Counted from the first letter of the stretch, positions 28,143 through 38,364 are shown. The stretch: 64,000 nucleotides of DNA from Erwinia mallotivora (GCF_000590885.1 NZ_JFHN01000018.1:168171-232170), one strand, 5' to 3'. Program-made: numbers and translations. The notes: generated by a model from the sequence alone, not told the origin.

Positions 28143-28946
28143 ATGCGCTACAACATTAACGCCCGTCTTATTTTTGACGCTGAGGACGGTACGCTGACAC
28201 TTCCCGGAGAGGATCAGGCAGACAGTCAGCTGACGCTCACTGCCAGCGCCCTGCTGGGTTTTTTTCTGCTTCATACCGGGGTGATCAGCCGCGAGGAAGT
28301 ACTGAAAAAAGTATGGGATGAAAATAATCTCACCTCATCAAACAGCAACCTCAACCAGTACCTGAGTATGCTGCGCAAAACTTTTCGCCATTACGATATT
28401 GAAAATGTGATCGTTACCGTGCCACGTGGCTACCTGCAACTTAATCCGGACATTAGCGTCGAATTACTTCAGGCGTGCGCAGAAACAAACACAACCCTGC
28501 CACCGCTGCCTCTTTCGTCAGACAATGTCGCCTTGCTCACTGCTGCCAGCACCGCTATCCCCCCGTCGCACACAGAGGAAATCTGTTGGCATATTGCCAG
28601 TGTCAGCCTGCTGATCATTGCTCTGTTACTGGTCTTTGGTCTTCTTATGGGTGACAGACCTGCTCATATCCCCCTGACCCCGTTAAGCCTGAATCAGTGT
28701 GAACTGCTGGCCAGTAAAGGAATGCTGCAATCTGTTGCAGCGAGCGTTTACATAAGCAATTTTGACCACGTTCGCCAGCGCCTGAACCTGGCGTGTAAAC
28801 CGGACAAGCGTTTTATGTTTTTCTATGGAGACAGGCTGGAAACTCTCGGTCTGGGTCGCGTGTTTCTGGCTCACTGTGCGATGCATCAGGATAACCCCTT
28901 CGGCTACTGCGATAACTATTTTTATTATTCCTGGAAAGTGTCGTGA
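28143..28946 (+). CDS. CadC/ToxR-like membrane-bound transcriptional regulator
   Basis: 267 residues. Residues 1-100 form an OmpR-type winged helix (SREEVLKKVWDENNLTSSNSNLNQYLSMLRKTFR, ending VPRGYLQL). A single membrane segment spans about 151-170. A short periplasmic domain with four Cys follows. No signal peptide, as expected for this family. It is the first gene of the choline locus and probably senses a periplasmic signal and activates the shell operon. Coupled by GTGA overlap to the next gene. Confidence 0.9.
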   Translation: MRYNINARLIFDAEDGTLTLPGEDQADSQLTLTASALLGFFLLHTGVISREEVLKKVWDENNLTSSNSNLNQYLSMLRKTFRHYDIENVIVTVPRGYLQLNPDISVELLQACAETNTTLPPLPLSSDNVALLTAASTAIPPSHTEEICWHIASVSLLIIALLLVFGLLMGDRPAHIPLTPLSLNQCELLASKGMLQSVAASVYISNFDHVRQRLNLACKPDKRFMFFYGDRLETLGLGRVFLAHCAMHQDNPFGYCDNYFYYSWKVS

Positions 28947-29461
28947 GGTTCAGTGCTCGCCAGTGTTTTGCATTGTCTGCCTTCGTCTTTTTCACCGCCG
29001 TCGGCTTCGCCAGCCTGAAAGAACTTGCCGCAGACGGCGGCGAGATGATGCGTTGCTCAGGCAAAGGAATCATGTTCTTTGAGGATATGAAGAAAGAAAA
29101 TATTAACGGCAATATCCATTTCAACTTTGCGGCGAAAGGAGAAGGAACCATGGTCGTTGAGGGCTATACCGACTCTGAAAGCGGCTGGCTCTACCTTCAG
29201 CGTTACGTCAAATTTCACTACACCAGTCACCGCATTAACGCATCGCAACGTGACTATCGTATCAGTGACTGGAAAGCCAGTGCGTCATCCATCGATGCCT
29301 CCCCGGACATCATCTTTGACTATTTTATGCGGGAAATGTCGGACAGCCACGATGGCCTGTTCCTCAATGCACAAAAGCTCAATGACAAAGCGGTTTTACT
29401 CAGCTCCATCAACTCTCCTCTGTTTATCTGCATTCTGAACCCTGACACGGAAGCCGACTAA
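28943..29461 (+). CDS. FidL-like membrane/periplasmic protein
   Basis: 172 residues from a GTG at 28943 that overlaps the previous stop. An N-terminal hydrophobic segment (LSAFVFFTAVGFASL) works as signal or anchor. The rest is a predicted beta-rich periplasmic domain with Cys at both ends (MMRCSGKG, FICILNPD). Proteins of this kind (FidL-like) commonly accompany CadC-like regulators in enterobacteria, so it is probably a co-sensor. Function otherwise unknown. Confidence 0.75.
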   Translation: MRFSARQCFALSAFVFFTAVGFASLKELAADGGEMMRCSGKGIMFFEDMKKENINGNIHFNFAAKGEGTMVVEGYTDSESGWLYLQRYVKFHYTSHRINASQRDYRISDWKASASSIDASPDIIFDYFMREMSDSHDGLFLNAQKLNDKAVLLSSINSPLFICILNPDTEAD

Positions 29462-29901
29462 ACCTCACCCTCTCACTCACCGCCAGCTCTCTCCCCCGAT
29501 TATTCTGCTTCGCTCCAGATCTCTGCTCAATGCATCACGTGCGTTCCTGTAAAACCGCACGTTTTGCTTTCAGTCTGCCCGATTGAAATATGACGCCGAC
29601 CACATTCCGCCGGGGAAATATCACCACCCTTTCGCAAGAAAAATGCATTTTTTTAACATTCCCATCAGCGAATAAAAACCGCCAAAAATTTCATCTTCTT
29701 TATTAAGAAAAACGAATAAAAAACAGGACAAACAAATAAAAAAGACAATAAAAACACCTTAATTAAAGAATAAAAAACCAAAATTATATTTATAGAAATT
29801 TTAAATTTTAAAAAAACGCCGATTACTTATAGTGAGTGCCGAACACGGATTGGCTGTGCGAATGAACCCAAAATCACAAACCTGTTCCGGAGAAAATCAA
29901 A
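29462..29901 (+). promoter_or_regulatory. Control region of the microcompartment operon with repeated AATAAAAA motifs
   Basis: 440 bases, strongly AT-rich from 29640. AATAAAAA occurs five times, starting at 29671, 29715, 29735, 29747 and 29769; the spacings (44, 20, 12, 22) are near multiples of the helical turn, as in curved DNA or a repeated operator. A -10-like TATAGT lies at 29828-29833 without a matching -35. Likely an activator-dependent promoter for the shell genes, with the CadC-like protein or a nucleoid protein as candidate binder. Confidence 0.5.
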
Positions 29902-30180
29902 ATGGGTGATGCATTAGGGCTTATTGAAACCAAAGGTCTGGTGGCCTGTATCGAAGCGGCGGATGCCATGTGCAAAGCCGCGAATGTTGAACTGACTGGC
30001 TATGAAAACGTCGGTTCGGGTCTGGTCACCGCCATGGTGAAAGGCGATGTCGGCGCGGTGAAAGCCGCAGTGGATTCGGGTGTGGAAGCAGCACAACGCA
30101 TTGGCGAAGTGGTGACCTCACTGGTTATCGCCAGGCCACACAATGATATTCACAAAATCATCATTAAACATAAGGCCTGA
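29902..30180 (+). CDS. cmcA: Microcompartment shell hexamer (BMC-H), first copy
   Basis: 92 residues, a single BMC domain of the PduA/CutN type ([28 protein letters not shown]... VIARPHNDI). Six copies form a flat hexagonal tile of the protein shell with a central pore (GS motif in [10 protein letters not shown]). It heads a tandem of three near-identical shell genes. GGAG site before the ATG. The symbol follows the Klebsiella choline locus by position only. Confidence 0.95.
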   Translation: MGDALGLIETKGLVACIEAADAMCKAANVELTGYENVGSGLVTAMVKGDVGAVKAAVDSGVEAAQRIGEVVTSLVIARPHNDIHKIIIKHKA

Positions 30181-30197
30181 AGGCCGGGAGAACGTAT

Positions 30198-30482
30198 ATG
30201 GGTGATGCATTAGGTCTGATTGAAACCAAAGGGCTGGTGGCCTGCATTGAGGCCGCAGATGCCATGTGTAAAGCCGCCAATGTTGAACTGATTGGCTATG
30301 AAAACGTCGGCTCTGGCCTGGTCACCGCCATGGTGAAAGGCGATGTCGGCGCGGTGAAAGCCGCAGTGGACTCTGGCGTGGAGGCGGCACAGCGTATCGG
30401 TGAAGTGGTGACTTCGCTGGTTATCGCCCGACCACACAACGATATCCAAAAAATCGTTTCACATTACAAAATCGCAGAATGA
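30198..30482 (+). CDS. cmcB: Microcompartment shell hexamer (BMC-H), second copy
   Basis: 94 residues. It is identical to the first copy over residues 1-87 apart from Thr32Ile and His86Gln; only the last residues ([12 protein letters not shown]) differ further. The DNA is also very similar, which points to recent duplication or gene conversion. Such tails can tune tile edges. Gap of 17 bases from the first copy. Confidence 0.95.
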   Translation: MGDALGLIETKGLVACIEAADAMCKAANVELIGYENVGSGLVTAMVKGDVGAVKAAVDSGVEAAQRIGEVVTSLVIARPHNDIQKIVSHYKIAE

Positions 30483-30495
30483 TGGAGAAAACCTC

Positions 30496-30774
30496 ATGAA
30501 AGAAGCACTCGGTCTGATTGAAACCAAAGGGCTGGTGGCCTGCATTGAGGCCGCAGACGCCATGTGTAAAGCCGCCAATGTTGAACTGATTGGCTACGAA
30601 AACGTCGGCTCCGGTCTGGTCACCGCGATGGTGAAAGGCGATGTCGGTGCGGTAAATGCGGCGGTGGATTCTGGCGTGGAGGCAGCAAAACGTATCGGTG
30701 AGGTGGTGACCTCTCGTGTGATTGCGCGACCGCATAACGATATCGAAAAAATCGCGGCAAAGCATAAAGCATGA
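30496..30774 (+). CDS. cmcC: Microcompartment shell hexamer (BMC-H), third copy
   Basis: 92 residues. Differs from the first two by MKEALG at the start and by Asn, Lys and Arg changes in [23 protein letters not shown]; the pore loop VGSGLVT is unchanged. The three genes therefore give shells of mixed but nearly isosteric hexamers, differing mainly at edge positions and tails. GGAG site precedes the ATG. Confidence 0.95.
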   Translation: MKEALGLIETKGLVACIEAADAMCKAANVELIGYENVGSGLVTAMVKGDVGAVNAAVDSGVEAAKRIGEVVTSRVIARPHNDIEKIAAKHKA

Positions 30775-30827
30775 CCTGACAGGGTACGCCCCGTCGCCAC
30801 TCTTTTCGTTTGATGAAGGATAATCTC

Positions 30828-32414
30828 ATGATTGAACTGGACAATGATTTGCGCGCCAGGCAGAACGCCAGAGATCGGGTACGCGCAGCCAAAAAGGCCC
30901 AGGCAATGCTTGCCACCTTTTCACAGCAACAAATTGACGCCATTGTAAAAAACGTGGCTCAGGAAGCCGCGCATCATGCGGAGACGCTGGCGAAAATGGC
31001 GGCTGAAGAGACAGGTTTTGGCAACTGGCAGGACAAGGTGCTGAAAAACCGCTTCGCCTCGCTGCGCGTTTATGATGCGATTAAAGAGATGAAAACCGTC
31101 GGCATCATTCATGACGATCAGGTTAATAAAGTGATGGACGTGGGCGTACCTCTTGGCGTGATTTGCGCGCTGGTTCCCTCCACTAATCCGACCTCAACGG
31201 TGATTTATAAAACCCTGATCGCGTTGAAATCCGGCAACGCCATCATCTTTTCTCCTCATCCCGGAGCCCGTCAGTGTAGCTGGAAGGCCATTGACATCGT
31301 TAAGCGCGCCGCCGAAGCAGCGGGCGCGCCCGCAGGCTGCGTCGACGCCATTACCGAACTGACGGTGGAAGCGACCTCAGAATTAATGCACAGCAAAGAC
31401 GTCTCATTAATCCTTGCCACCGGCGGTGAGGGGATGGTGCGGGCAGCCTATGCTTCTGGCACCCCGACCATCAGCGGCGGCCCCGGTAACGGCCCGGCGT
31501 TTATTGAGCGCAGCGCCGATATTCCGCAAGCGGTGAAAGACATCATCACCAGTAAAACATTCGACAACGGGGTGATCTGCGCGTCAGAGCAGTCGATTAT
31601 CGTGGAACGCTGTATCAGCGAGGAAGTACGGCGTGAGCTGGCCGCTCAGGGCGCATACTTTATGAACGAAAGTGAGGCAGCCAGTCTGGCGGCATTACTG
31701 TTGCGGGCAAACGGCAGCATCAACCCTGACGTCGTGGGTAAAACCGCCCTTACCCTGAGCCAGATGGCAGGATTTACCGTTCCCACCACCACCCGCGTTC
31801 TGATCGCTGAGCAAAGCGATGTCTCCCGTCGCAACCCTTATTCACGAGAAAAGCTCTGCCCGGTGTTAGGCCTGTATGTGGCAGAAGACTGGAAAGCTGC
31901 CTGCCAGAGAGCCATGGCGCTGCTGACCAATGAGGGGCTTGGCCATACGCTGGTGATCCACACCCGCAATAAAGAGGTTGTGCGCCAGTTTGCTCTCGAA
32001 AAACCGGTTAACCGCATTCTGGTTAACACGCCTGCCGCACTGGGCGGCATCGGGGCAACCACCAATATTTCGCCTGCTCTGACCCTGGGTTGTGGGGCCG
32101 TTGGCGGCGGTTCCAGCTCTGATAACGTTGGCCCGATGAATCTGCTCAATATTCGCAAAGTGGGTTATGGCGTTCGCACTATTGATGAACTGCGAGTGCC
32201 GGGCAGCCGTTCGCCAACGCCGTCCAGCCTCTCCGTCAGCCCGGAAAATAATCCCCATCACAGCATCCTTGATGACGTTCGCTTCAACACCCCGACCAGC
32301 CCGGCGGCTGACAATCGCTTCGGCCAGGCTGTCCCTGCCACAGCAGAAGCGGAGATCAGTGAACAGCATGTCGAACAGGTTATCCGTCAGGTGCTGAAAC
32401 GCCTGGGTCAATAA
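30828..32414 (+). CDS. cutF: CoA-acylating acetaldehyde dehydrogenase of the choline microcompartment
   Basis: 528 residues from MIELDNDL; this ATG has AAGGA at good spacing, while an ATG at 30813 does not. It oxidises acetaldehyde with CoA and NAD to acetyl-CoA, like EutE and PduP. The catalytic Cys251 is in DNGVICASEQS; GGPGNGPAF and the C-terminal GGGSSSDNVGPMNL are conserved. After a Pro/Ser-rich linker (about 450-500) it ends in a short amphipathic helix (EQHVEQVIRQVLKRL), typical of an encapsulation peptide for shell targeting. Symbol by analogy with Klebsiella. Confidence 0.93.
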   Translation: MIELDNDLRARQNARDRVRAAKKAQAMLATFSQQQIDAIVKNVAQEAAHHAETLAKMAAEETGFGNWQDKVLKNRFASLRVYDAIKEMKTVGIIHDDQVNKVMDVGVPLGVICALVPSTNPTSTVIYKTLIALKSGNAIIFSPHPGARQCSWKAIDIVKRAAEAAGAPAGCVDAITELTVEATSELMHSKDVSLILATGGEGMVRAAYASGTPTISGGPGNGPAFIERSADIPQAVKDIITSKTFDNGVICASEQSIIVERCISEEVRRELAAQGAYFMNESEAASLAALLLRANGSINPDVVGKTALTLSQMAGFTVPTTTRVLIAEQSDVSRRNPYSREKLCPVLGLYVAEDWKAACQRAMALLTNEGLGHTLVIHTRNKEVVRQFALEKPVNRILVNTPAALGGIGATTNISPALTLGCGAVGGGSSSDNVGPMNLLNIRKVGYGVRTIDELRVPGSRSPTPSSLSVSPENNPHHSILDDVRFNTPTSPAADNRFGQAVPATAEAEISEQHVEQVIRQVLKRLGQ

Positions 32415-32439
32415 CGCAGGCAGATAAGGCGATATAACG

Positions 32440-32697
32440 ATGATTCTCGCAAAGGTAACCGGACATGTTGTCGCCACGCAGAAATGCGCTGAGCTCCGCG
32501 GCAGCAACCTGCTGCTGATCACCCAACTAGATGACGATCAGCAGTTAAGAAAAAACAAAACCTGGGTGGCTGTCGACTGCGTTGGCGCGGGAATAAACGA
32601 CATTGTGCTGGCGGAAGCTTACTTCGCCCTGAACAAAGACCGCTACAAGGCAATGTCGGTGGTGGCCATTGTCGAGAATGTGTGTCGGGATCGCTAA
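32440..32697 (+). CDS. cmcD: Microcompartment vertex pentamer (BMC-P, EutN/CcmL family)
   Basis: 85 residues, starting MILAKVTGHVVATQKCAELRG and containing VAVDCVGAGINDIVLAEA, the family's standard motifs. Five copies close the 12 corners of the polyhedral shell. Only one vertex gene is present, which is usual. Placed between the aldehyde and alcohol dehydrogenase genes. Confidence 0.95.
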   Translation: MILAKVTGHVVATQKCAELRGSNLLLITQLDDDQQLRKNKTWVAVDCVGAGINDIVLAEAYFALNKDRYKAMSVVAIVENVCRDR

Positions 32698-32710
32698 GGA
32701 GAGGTGTTCG

Positions 32711-33859
32711 ATGAATGAATTTTTGCTGAAACCCGGCATTCGTTTTGGTCAGGGTGCGCTCGCTTCGCTCGGTGAGTTGACTGCAACTCAGGCTCTGTTG
32801 GTCACGGACCAGGCGATGGTCAGGTTTGGCCTTGCAGCGCGGGTCACCCGCATCCTGAATCAACGCGGCATCCCTTTTACCCTGTGGGATGACGTTATCC
32901 CCGATCCGGATATTGCCACCGTGGTACGTGGGATGAAACTGATGGATGCCTACTATCCGGATCTGGTTATCGCGCTGGGCGGCGGCTCGGTGATTGATGC
33001 GGCCAAAGCCGTGATTTTTTCCCTCGCCCAGACCCAACCTGAAGCAGGGCGGCAACGTCCCTGCCTCGTAGCCATTCCCACCACCAGCGGCACAGGGTCT
33101 GAAGTGACCGCCTTCTCGGTGGTAAAAGCTCACGCCGAAAAACTGGTACTGGTCGATCCCTCACTGCTGCCGGATATCGCCATTCTCGATCCGGAACTGG
33201 TGTGCTCAGTACCGCCTGCCATCACCGCCGACACCGGTATGGATGTCCTTTGCCATGCACTGGAAGCCTTCGTTTCCCGCCACGCCAGTGATTTTTCTGA
33301 TGCGCTGGCAGAAAAGGTCGTACAGCAGGTCTTTCGCTATCTGCCAACGTGCTGGCGCAGTGGCGACAACCTGCTGGCGAGGGAAAAAATGCATAACGCC
33401 TCCTGTATGGCTGGCATGGCTTTCACCAATGCTTCTCTGGGCATCACTCACAGCCTGGCACATGCCCTCGGTGGGGTATTTCGGGTGCCGCACGGTCGGG
33501 CGAATGCGCTACTGATGGCAGAGGTGGTCGCCTGGAACGCCGACTATCAGGGCAATTGTGATACCCCCGCCGCCCATAAATATGCCCGACTGGCCCATCT
33601 GCTGGATCTGCCAGCAGCGACGGTACGCCAGGGCGTCAACAGCCTGCTTGCCGCCATCCGGGCATTAAAAGCAGAGATGACACTGCCAGAAGGCATCAGG
33701 GAAACCGGCATTGATGCAGCTGATTTCGAGCACCGGCTGGCGGAGATGGTCAGCCAGGCGCTGGATGACAGCTGCACACCGGCCAATCCCAGAACACCGG
33801 ATGCCCAGGCATTAAGCGGACTTTACCGCCGGGCATGGGCCGGTACGATCATTTCGTAA
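32711..33859 (+). CDS. cutO: Iron-dependent alcohol dehydrogenase of the choline microcompartment
   Basis: 382 residues from [13 protein letters not shown], with GGAGAGG upstream; an earlier in-frame start at 32669 overlaps the vertex gene. Group III Fe-alcohol dehydrogenase (PduQ/EutG relatives): nucleotide-binding [11 protein letters not shown] near 100, [14 protein letters not shown], and metal ligands in [12 protein letters not shown] and [10 protein letters not shown]...[10 protein letters not shown]. It reduces acetaldehyde to ethanol and regenerates NAD inside the shell. Confidence 0.94.
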   Translation: MNEFLLKPGIRFGQGALASLGELTATQALLVTDQAMVRFGLAARVTRILNQRGIPFTLWDDVIPDPDIATVVRGMKLMDAYYPDLVIALGGGSVIDAAKAVIFSLAQTQPEAGRQRPCLVAIPTTSGTGSEVTAFSVVKAHAEKLVLVDPSLLPDIAILDPELVCSVPPAITADTGMDVLCHALEAFVSRHASDFSDALAEKVVQQVFRYLPTCWRSGDNLLAREKMHNASCMAGMAFTNASLGITHSLAHALGGVFRVPHGRANALLMAEVVAWNADYQGNCDTPAAHKYARLAHLLDLPAATVRQGVNSLLAAIRALKAEMTLPEGIRETGIDAADFEHRLAEMVSQALDDSCTPANPRTPDAQALSGLYRRAWAGTIIS

Positions 33860-33884
33860 AGGTTTAAAACTGGAGACATTTACT

Positions 33885-36800
33885 ATGGCACACCACAGCT
33901 TAACACCGCGCGTCAGGGTGCTGGCAGAGCGTTTACTCTCACAAAAAAGCACCCTGTGCAGCGAGCACGCCAGTACCCTCAACCAACTGGAAAGCGATAT
34001 CGCCGGTATTCCGACGGCGGTTAAACCGGCCCGTCGCTTCTGCGACCTGATGCGCCAACTGCCTGTCAGCATCCACACGGATGAACTGATTGTCGGTAAT
34101 CAGAGCAGGAAACTGCACGGCGCAATCTTTCATGATGACAGTACGCTTCAGCGCCCTTCCGTCTTCCGCTTTCTGAGCCTTAACGACTCTCCTGACTCAC
34201 CGGACTATATGCTGGTGATTGGCAAAGGGATAAATGCCGTCAAACGGCAACTGGAAGAGCGGATCCGTTCGCTGGGCAGCGCCGTCAGCCGCAGCGGAAT
34301 GGACGAAGTTAACGCCTGCCGCTCGGCCGTATACGCCTGCGATGGCCTGCTGAACCTCGCGCAAAAACTGGCCACCAGTGCCGAAACGCTTGCCGCCGCC
34401 GAAGCCAATCACTGGCGTCGCGCCGAGCTGCTCGACAGTGCCGCGATTCTGAATCGGATTCCGGCGTTACCGGCACAGACCTTTAAAGAAGCCTGCCAGG
34501 CATTTTACCTGTTCCAACTGGCACTGCATCTGGACAACGGCAGCTATGCGGTCAATCCGGAAGGTGCCGATAAAGCCCTGTTGCCTTTCTATCAGCAGGA
34601 TATCAGTAACGGCACGATAACCGAGCAGCAGGCCTTTGAAATCGTCGAATGCCTGTGGTTTAAGCTGGCAGAGCTGAGCGAGGTGCGTGCACCCTGTGCC
34701 GTTGATGGCTACCCGATGTTCGATGCTCTGATTCAGGGTGCCACGCTCGATGATGCCAGCGTAGCGGTTAATCCTCTGTCAGCACTGTTTCTCAGCGCAC
34801 ACCATAATTTAAGTCAGCTTAATCTACAGGTACGTCTGTATCACGGCAGTCAGGCCGCCCCGGCACCGGTTGCCAGCGCTGACAGCATCAAGGTGATGGA
34901 AGGGTTGACCTCTCGCGTACAGCGCCTGCGCAACGCCTATTTGCAGGTGCGCCCCAGCGTCTCGATTTATCGGGCGCTGGCTTTTACCGAGGTGGTGAAA
35001 GCTAACCCCGGCATGCCGGTGATTCTGCTGCGCGCCAAAGCCTTCCGTCGCGCCTGCGAAACCGCGCCGATATTGATTCAGGATGATGAGCTGATTGTCG
35101 GCCATCCCTGCGGTAAGCCGCGTGCCGGGGCATTCTCACCGGATATTGCCTGGCGTTGGGTACGCGACGAGCTTGATACCATGAGCAGCCGCCCACAGGA
35201 TCCTTTTGAGATCAGCGAAAAGGACAAAAAAACCATACGTGAAGAGATCGTGCCCTTCTGGGAAGGCCGTTCGCTGGATGAAATCTGCGAGGCGCAGTAT
35301 CGGGAAGCCGGTGTCTGGGCGTTCAGTGGGGAAACCTTCGTCAGCGATCTCTCCTATCATCAAATCAATGGCGGCGGTGATACCTGTCCGGGCTATGACG
35401 TCCTGCTGTTTACCAAAGGTATGAACGGCATTATGGCCGATGCCCGCTCACGGCTTGCGCAGTTGAGCATGGAAAACCCGGACGAGATTGACCGCATTTA
35501 CTTCTACAAAGCAGCCATTGAAACCTACGAAGGAGTGATCGCTTACGCTCAGCGCATCGCCGCCCACGCCCGCGAGCTGGCAGCCCGTGAGCAGGATCCG
35601 CAACGCCGCGCCGAGCTGTTAACCATTGCTGAGGTCAACCAGAACGTTCCGGCCAATCCTCCCCGCACATTCCAGGAAGCGCTGCAAAGTATCTGGACCG
35701 TGGAATCCCTGTTTGAAGTGGAAGAGAACCAGACTGGTCTGTCGCTGGGTCGCGTCGATCAATACTGTTATCCGCTGTTTGCAGCGGATATTCGTGAAGG
35801 ACGGCTGACTCATGACGGCGCGCTGGAAATGATGCAGGCGTTTATTATCAAATGTGCCGAGCTGATGTGGATGTCCAGTGAGATGGGGGCGAAATATTTC
35901 GCCGGCTATCAACCATTTATCAATCTGACCGTTGGCGGTCAAAAACGCACCGGCGGCGATGCCTGCAATGACCTGACTTATCTGATTATGGATGCGGTGC
36001 GCTTCGTCAAGGTGTACCAGCCTTCGCTGGCCTGCCGGATCCACAACCAGTCGCCCCTTGAGTACATGGAAAAAATTGTTGATGTGGTGAAGGCGGGTAT
36101 GGGCTTCCCGGCCTGCCATTTCGATGATTCCCATATCAAGATGATGCTGCGTAAAGGCTTTGATTTTGAAGATGCCCGCGACTACTGCCTGATGGGCTGC
36201 GTCGAACCGCAGAAATCGGGGCGCATCTATCAGTGGACCTCCACGGGTTATACCCAGTGGCCGATTGCCATTGAGTTTGTCCTTAACCGTGGCCGGATGG
36301 TGCTGTTTGACAGTCAGCAGGGGCTGGATACCGGCGACCTGCGTGATTTTCATACCTTTGCTGATTTTGAAGCGGCGGTGAAAAAGCAGATATCCCATAT
36401 CATTCGCCTGTCAGCGATTGGCACGGTGATCAGTCAGCGTGTGCATCGTGATATTGCGCCGAAACCGCTGATGTCTCTGTTAGTGGAAGGCTGTATGGAA
36501 AGCGGCCGGGATGTCACCGCTGGCGGAGCCATGATTAATCACGGTCCGGGACTGATCTTCTCCGGTCTGGCAACCTATGTTGATTCGCTCATCGCTCTGC
36601 GCAAGCTGGTCTGGGAAGAGAAAAAATATACCCTTGAACAGATCCGCGATGCCCTGCTGGCTAACTTTGAAGGCTACGATGCTCTGCGCCGTGACTGCCT
36701 GAATGCGCCGAAATACGGTAACGATGATGATGACGTCGATCAGTACGCGCTGGAGATCACTGAGTGGACGGAAAAAGAGTGCCGTCAGTACAGGATGCTC

Positions 36801-37274
36801 TATTCCACCCTCAGCCACGGCACGCTGTCTATTTCCAACAATACGCCAATTGGCGAGCTGACCAACGCCACGCCGAACGGGCGTCTGGCATGGATGCCGC
36901 TGTCTGACGGTATCAGCCCGACCCAGGGAGCAGATAAACAGGGTCCCACCGCCATCATCAAGTCGGTAAGCAAGATGAACGTCGAGAGCATGAATATCGG
37001 CATGGTGCATAACTTCAAATTTCTTAAGGGGCTACTGGACACGCAGGAAGGTCGCCAGGGGCTGATTACCTTACTGCGCACCGCGTCTGTGCTGGGTAAT
37101 GGTCAGATGCAGTTCAGCTACGTCGATAACGAAGTATTGAAAAAAGCCCAGCAGGAACCGGAAAAATACCGGGATCTGATTGTCCGTGTCGCCGGATACA
37201 GTGCCTATTTTGTTGAGCTGTGCAAGGAAGTTCAGGATGAAATTATCAGTCGCACCATGATTGATAAATTCTGA
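33885..37274 (+). CDS. cutC: Choline trimethylamine-lyase CutC (long, type II form)
   Basis: 1129 residues. Glycyl-radical enzyme cleaving choline to trimethylamine and acetaldehyde. The thiyl Cys772 and base Glu774 are in [15 protein letters not shown], and the radical Gly1104 is in [23 protein letters not shown] marks the choline lyase branch rather than glycerol or propanediol dehydratase. Residues 1-340 form an extra domain that repeats the early part of the catalytic domain (DELIVGN near 67 versus DELIVGH near 401; a RRAELL helix near 178 versus 575). In Klebsiella the extension is linked to encapsulation. GGAG site before the ATG. Confidence 0.97.
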   Translation: MAHHSLTPRVRVLAERLLSQKSTLCSEHASTLNQLESDIAGIPTAVKPARRFCDLMRQLPVSIHTDELIVGNQSRKLHGAIFHDDSTLQRPSVFRFLSLNDSPDSPDYMLVIGKGINAVKRQLEERIRSLGSAVSRSGMDEVNACRSAVYACDGLLNLAQKLATSAETLAAAEANHWRRAELLDSAAILNRIPALPAQTFKEACQAFYLFQLALHLDNGSYAVNPEGADKALLPFYQQDISNGTITEQQAFEIVECLWFKLAELSEVRAPCAVDGYPMFDALIQGATLDDASVAVNPLSALFLSAHHNLSQLNLQVRLYHGSQAAPAPVASADSIKVMEGLTSRVQRLRNAYLQVRPSVSIYRALAFTEVVKANPGMPVILLRAKAFRRACETAPILIQDDELIVGHPCGKPRAGAFSPDIAWRWVRDELDTMSSRPQDPFEISEKDKKTIREEIVPFWEGRSLDEICEAQYREAGVWAFSGETFVSDLSYHQINGGGDTCPGYDVLLFTKGMNGIMADARSRLAQLSMENPDEIDRIYFYKAAIETYEGVIAYAQRIAAHARELAAREQDPQRRAELLTIAEVNQNVPANPPRTFQEALQSIWTVESLFEVEENQTGLSLGRVDQYCYPLFAADIREGRLTHDGALEMMQAFIIKCAELMWMSSEMGAKYFAGYQPFINLTVGGQKRTGGDACNDLTYLIMDAVRFVKVYQPSLACRIHNQSPLEYMEKIVDVVKAGMGFPACHFDDSHIKMMLRKGFDFEDARDYCLMGCVEPQKSGRIYQWTSTGYTQWPIAIEFVLNRGRMVLFDSQQGLDTGDLRDFHTFADFEAAVKKQISHIIRLSAIGTVISQRVHRDIAPKPLMSLLVEGCMESGRDVTAGGAMINHGPGLIFSGLATYVDSLIALRKLVWEEKKYTLEQIRDALLANFEGYDALRRDCLNAPKYGNDDDDVDQYALEITEWTEKECRQYRMLYSTLSHGTLSISNNTPIGELTNATPNGRLAWMPLSDGISPTQGADKQGPTAIIKSVSKMNVESMNIGMVHNFKFLKGLLDTQEGRQGLITLLRTASVLGNGQMQFSYVDNEVLKKAQQEPEKYRDLIVRVAGYSAYFVELCKEVQDEIISRTMIDKF

Positions 37275-37291
37275 TTTTTGCCATCTGTTTC

Positions 37292-37369
37292 GGGTTGCAG
37301 AAATAAATGCCCCCGGTTTTTCATCGAATAAAGGTGAAAACCCTTACCCTTCTGCAACCTGAAAACAGG
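37292..37369 (+). promoter_or_regulatory. Structured RNA element between cutC and cutD
   Basis: GGTTGCAGAA (37293-37302) pairs perfectly with TTCTGCAACC (37350-37359). Inside, GGTTTTTCATC and GGTGAAAACC form a second stem with small mismatches. The right outer arm can also form a competing small hairpin (CCTG-AAAA-CAGG, 37358-37369). It may tune cutD output or protect the cutC 3' end. Only pairing supports this. Confidence 0.45.
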
Positions 37370-37404
37370 CTGAGAGCATGTCAGGCATTATTCAGGAGAG
37401 TAAC

Positions 37405-38352
37405 GTGAACGTGACTCAGGAATTAACGGGCAGGATTTTTAATATCCAGAAATATTCTATTTATGATGGTGAAGGGATCCGCACGCTGATTTTTTTTAAA
37501 GGCTGTAATATCCGCTGCCCGTGGTGTGCCAATCCGGAAGGATTAATCAGCCAGTTTCAGGTGATGTTTTCACAGGATAAATGCATCAACTGCGGAGACT
37601 GCGTTAACGTTTGTCCGGCGGGTATTCATTATCGGGCGGAAGAAAATGGTGAAATGAAACATTTCGTCAATCGGAATAAAGATTGTATTGGTTGTCGCCG
37701 CTGTGAAGAAATATGTACCCGTCATGCGCTGGATATTATCGGTAAAGACGTCAGCGTCGGTGAACTGATGGATATCATTATGCAGGACTATGATTTTTAT
37801 CTCTCTTCCGGCGGTGGCGTCACCATCGGGGGAGGAGAGATGAGCCTCCAGACGGATTTTGCCGTCGCTTTATTCAGTGAATGTAAAAAAAAGATGATCA
37901 ATACCGCGGTGGAAACCCAGGGAACCACCTCGCTGGCTAATTATCAGAAGCTGGCACCGGTCACAGATACATTTCTTTTCGATATTAAGCAAATTAACAG
38001 CGAGCATCATAAAGCCTTATTTGGCATCAGTAATGAAGGTATTCGTCGCAATCTGGAGTGGCTGGTGGATTATGGCGCTAAGGTCATTGTGCGTATGCCG
38101 TTGGTTCGTGGCTATAACGATTCATGGGATGCCATTACCGGTGCCATTCATTATGTGCAGAAACTGGCGAGACGCGGAAATATCAGTCGCATTGATATTT
38201 TACCGTACCACCAGCTTGGCCGGAAAAAATATGAACGTCTGGATATGCCTTATCCGGTAACGGGCGATCCTTCTTACAGCCCTGAGGAGCTGAATAAATT
38301 AGAAACCTTTTTCGCCCAGTTTTATTTTGATATTCGCTTAGTTCGCCATTAA
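37405..38352 (+). CDS. cutD: Glycyl-radical enzyme activating enzyme CutD
   Basis: 315 residues from the GTG at 37405, which has AGGAG six bases before it; an ATG at 37378 adds nine residues but lacks a good site. Radical SAM enzyme that installs the glycyl radical on CutC. The cluster motif is GCNIRCPWC (Cys 34, 38, 41). Two ferredoxin-type 4Fe-4S motifs follow: CINCGDCVNVCPAG and CIGCRRCEEICTRHA. SSGGGVTIGGGEM binds SAM. Oxygen-sensitive, in line with the FNR box upstream of the locus. Confidence 0.95.
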   Translation: MNVTQELTGRIFNIQKYSIYDGEGIRTLIFFKGCNIRCPWCANPEGLISQFQVMFSQDKCINCGDCVNVCPAGIHYRAEENGEMKHFVNRNKDCIGCRRCEEICTRHALDIIGKDVSVGELMDIIMQDYDFYLSSGGGVTIGGGEMSLQTDFAVALFSECKKKMINTAVETQGTTSLANYQKLAPVTDTFLFDIKQINSEHHKALFGISNEGIRRNLEWLVDYGAKVIVRMPLVRGYNDSWDAITGAIHYVQKLARRGNISRIDILPYHQLGRKKYERLDMPYPVTGDPSYSPEELNKLETFFAQFYFDIRLVRH

Positions 38353-38364
38353 CAGGAGCCGGTG

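Noticed and set aside
32311..32522. Long antisense open frames across the choline operon and other GC-rich genes
   Set aside because: They are mirror frames of strongly supported genes, lack ribosome sites and have no domain features.
37343..37380. CTGAGA motif with a preceding hairpin before cutD, resembling a TPP riboswitch
   Set aside because: Only the short CTGAGA string matches; the second conserved TPP motif and the three-way junction are absent. CutD has no link to thiamine.
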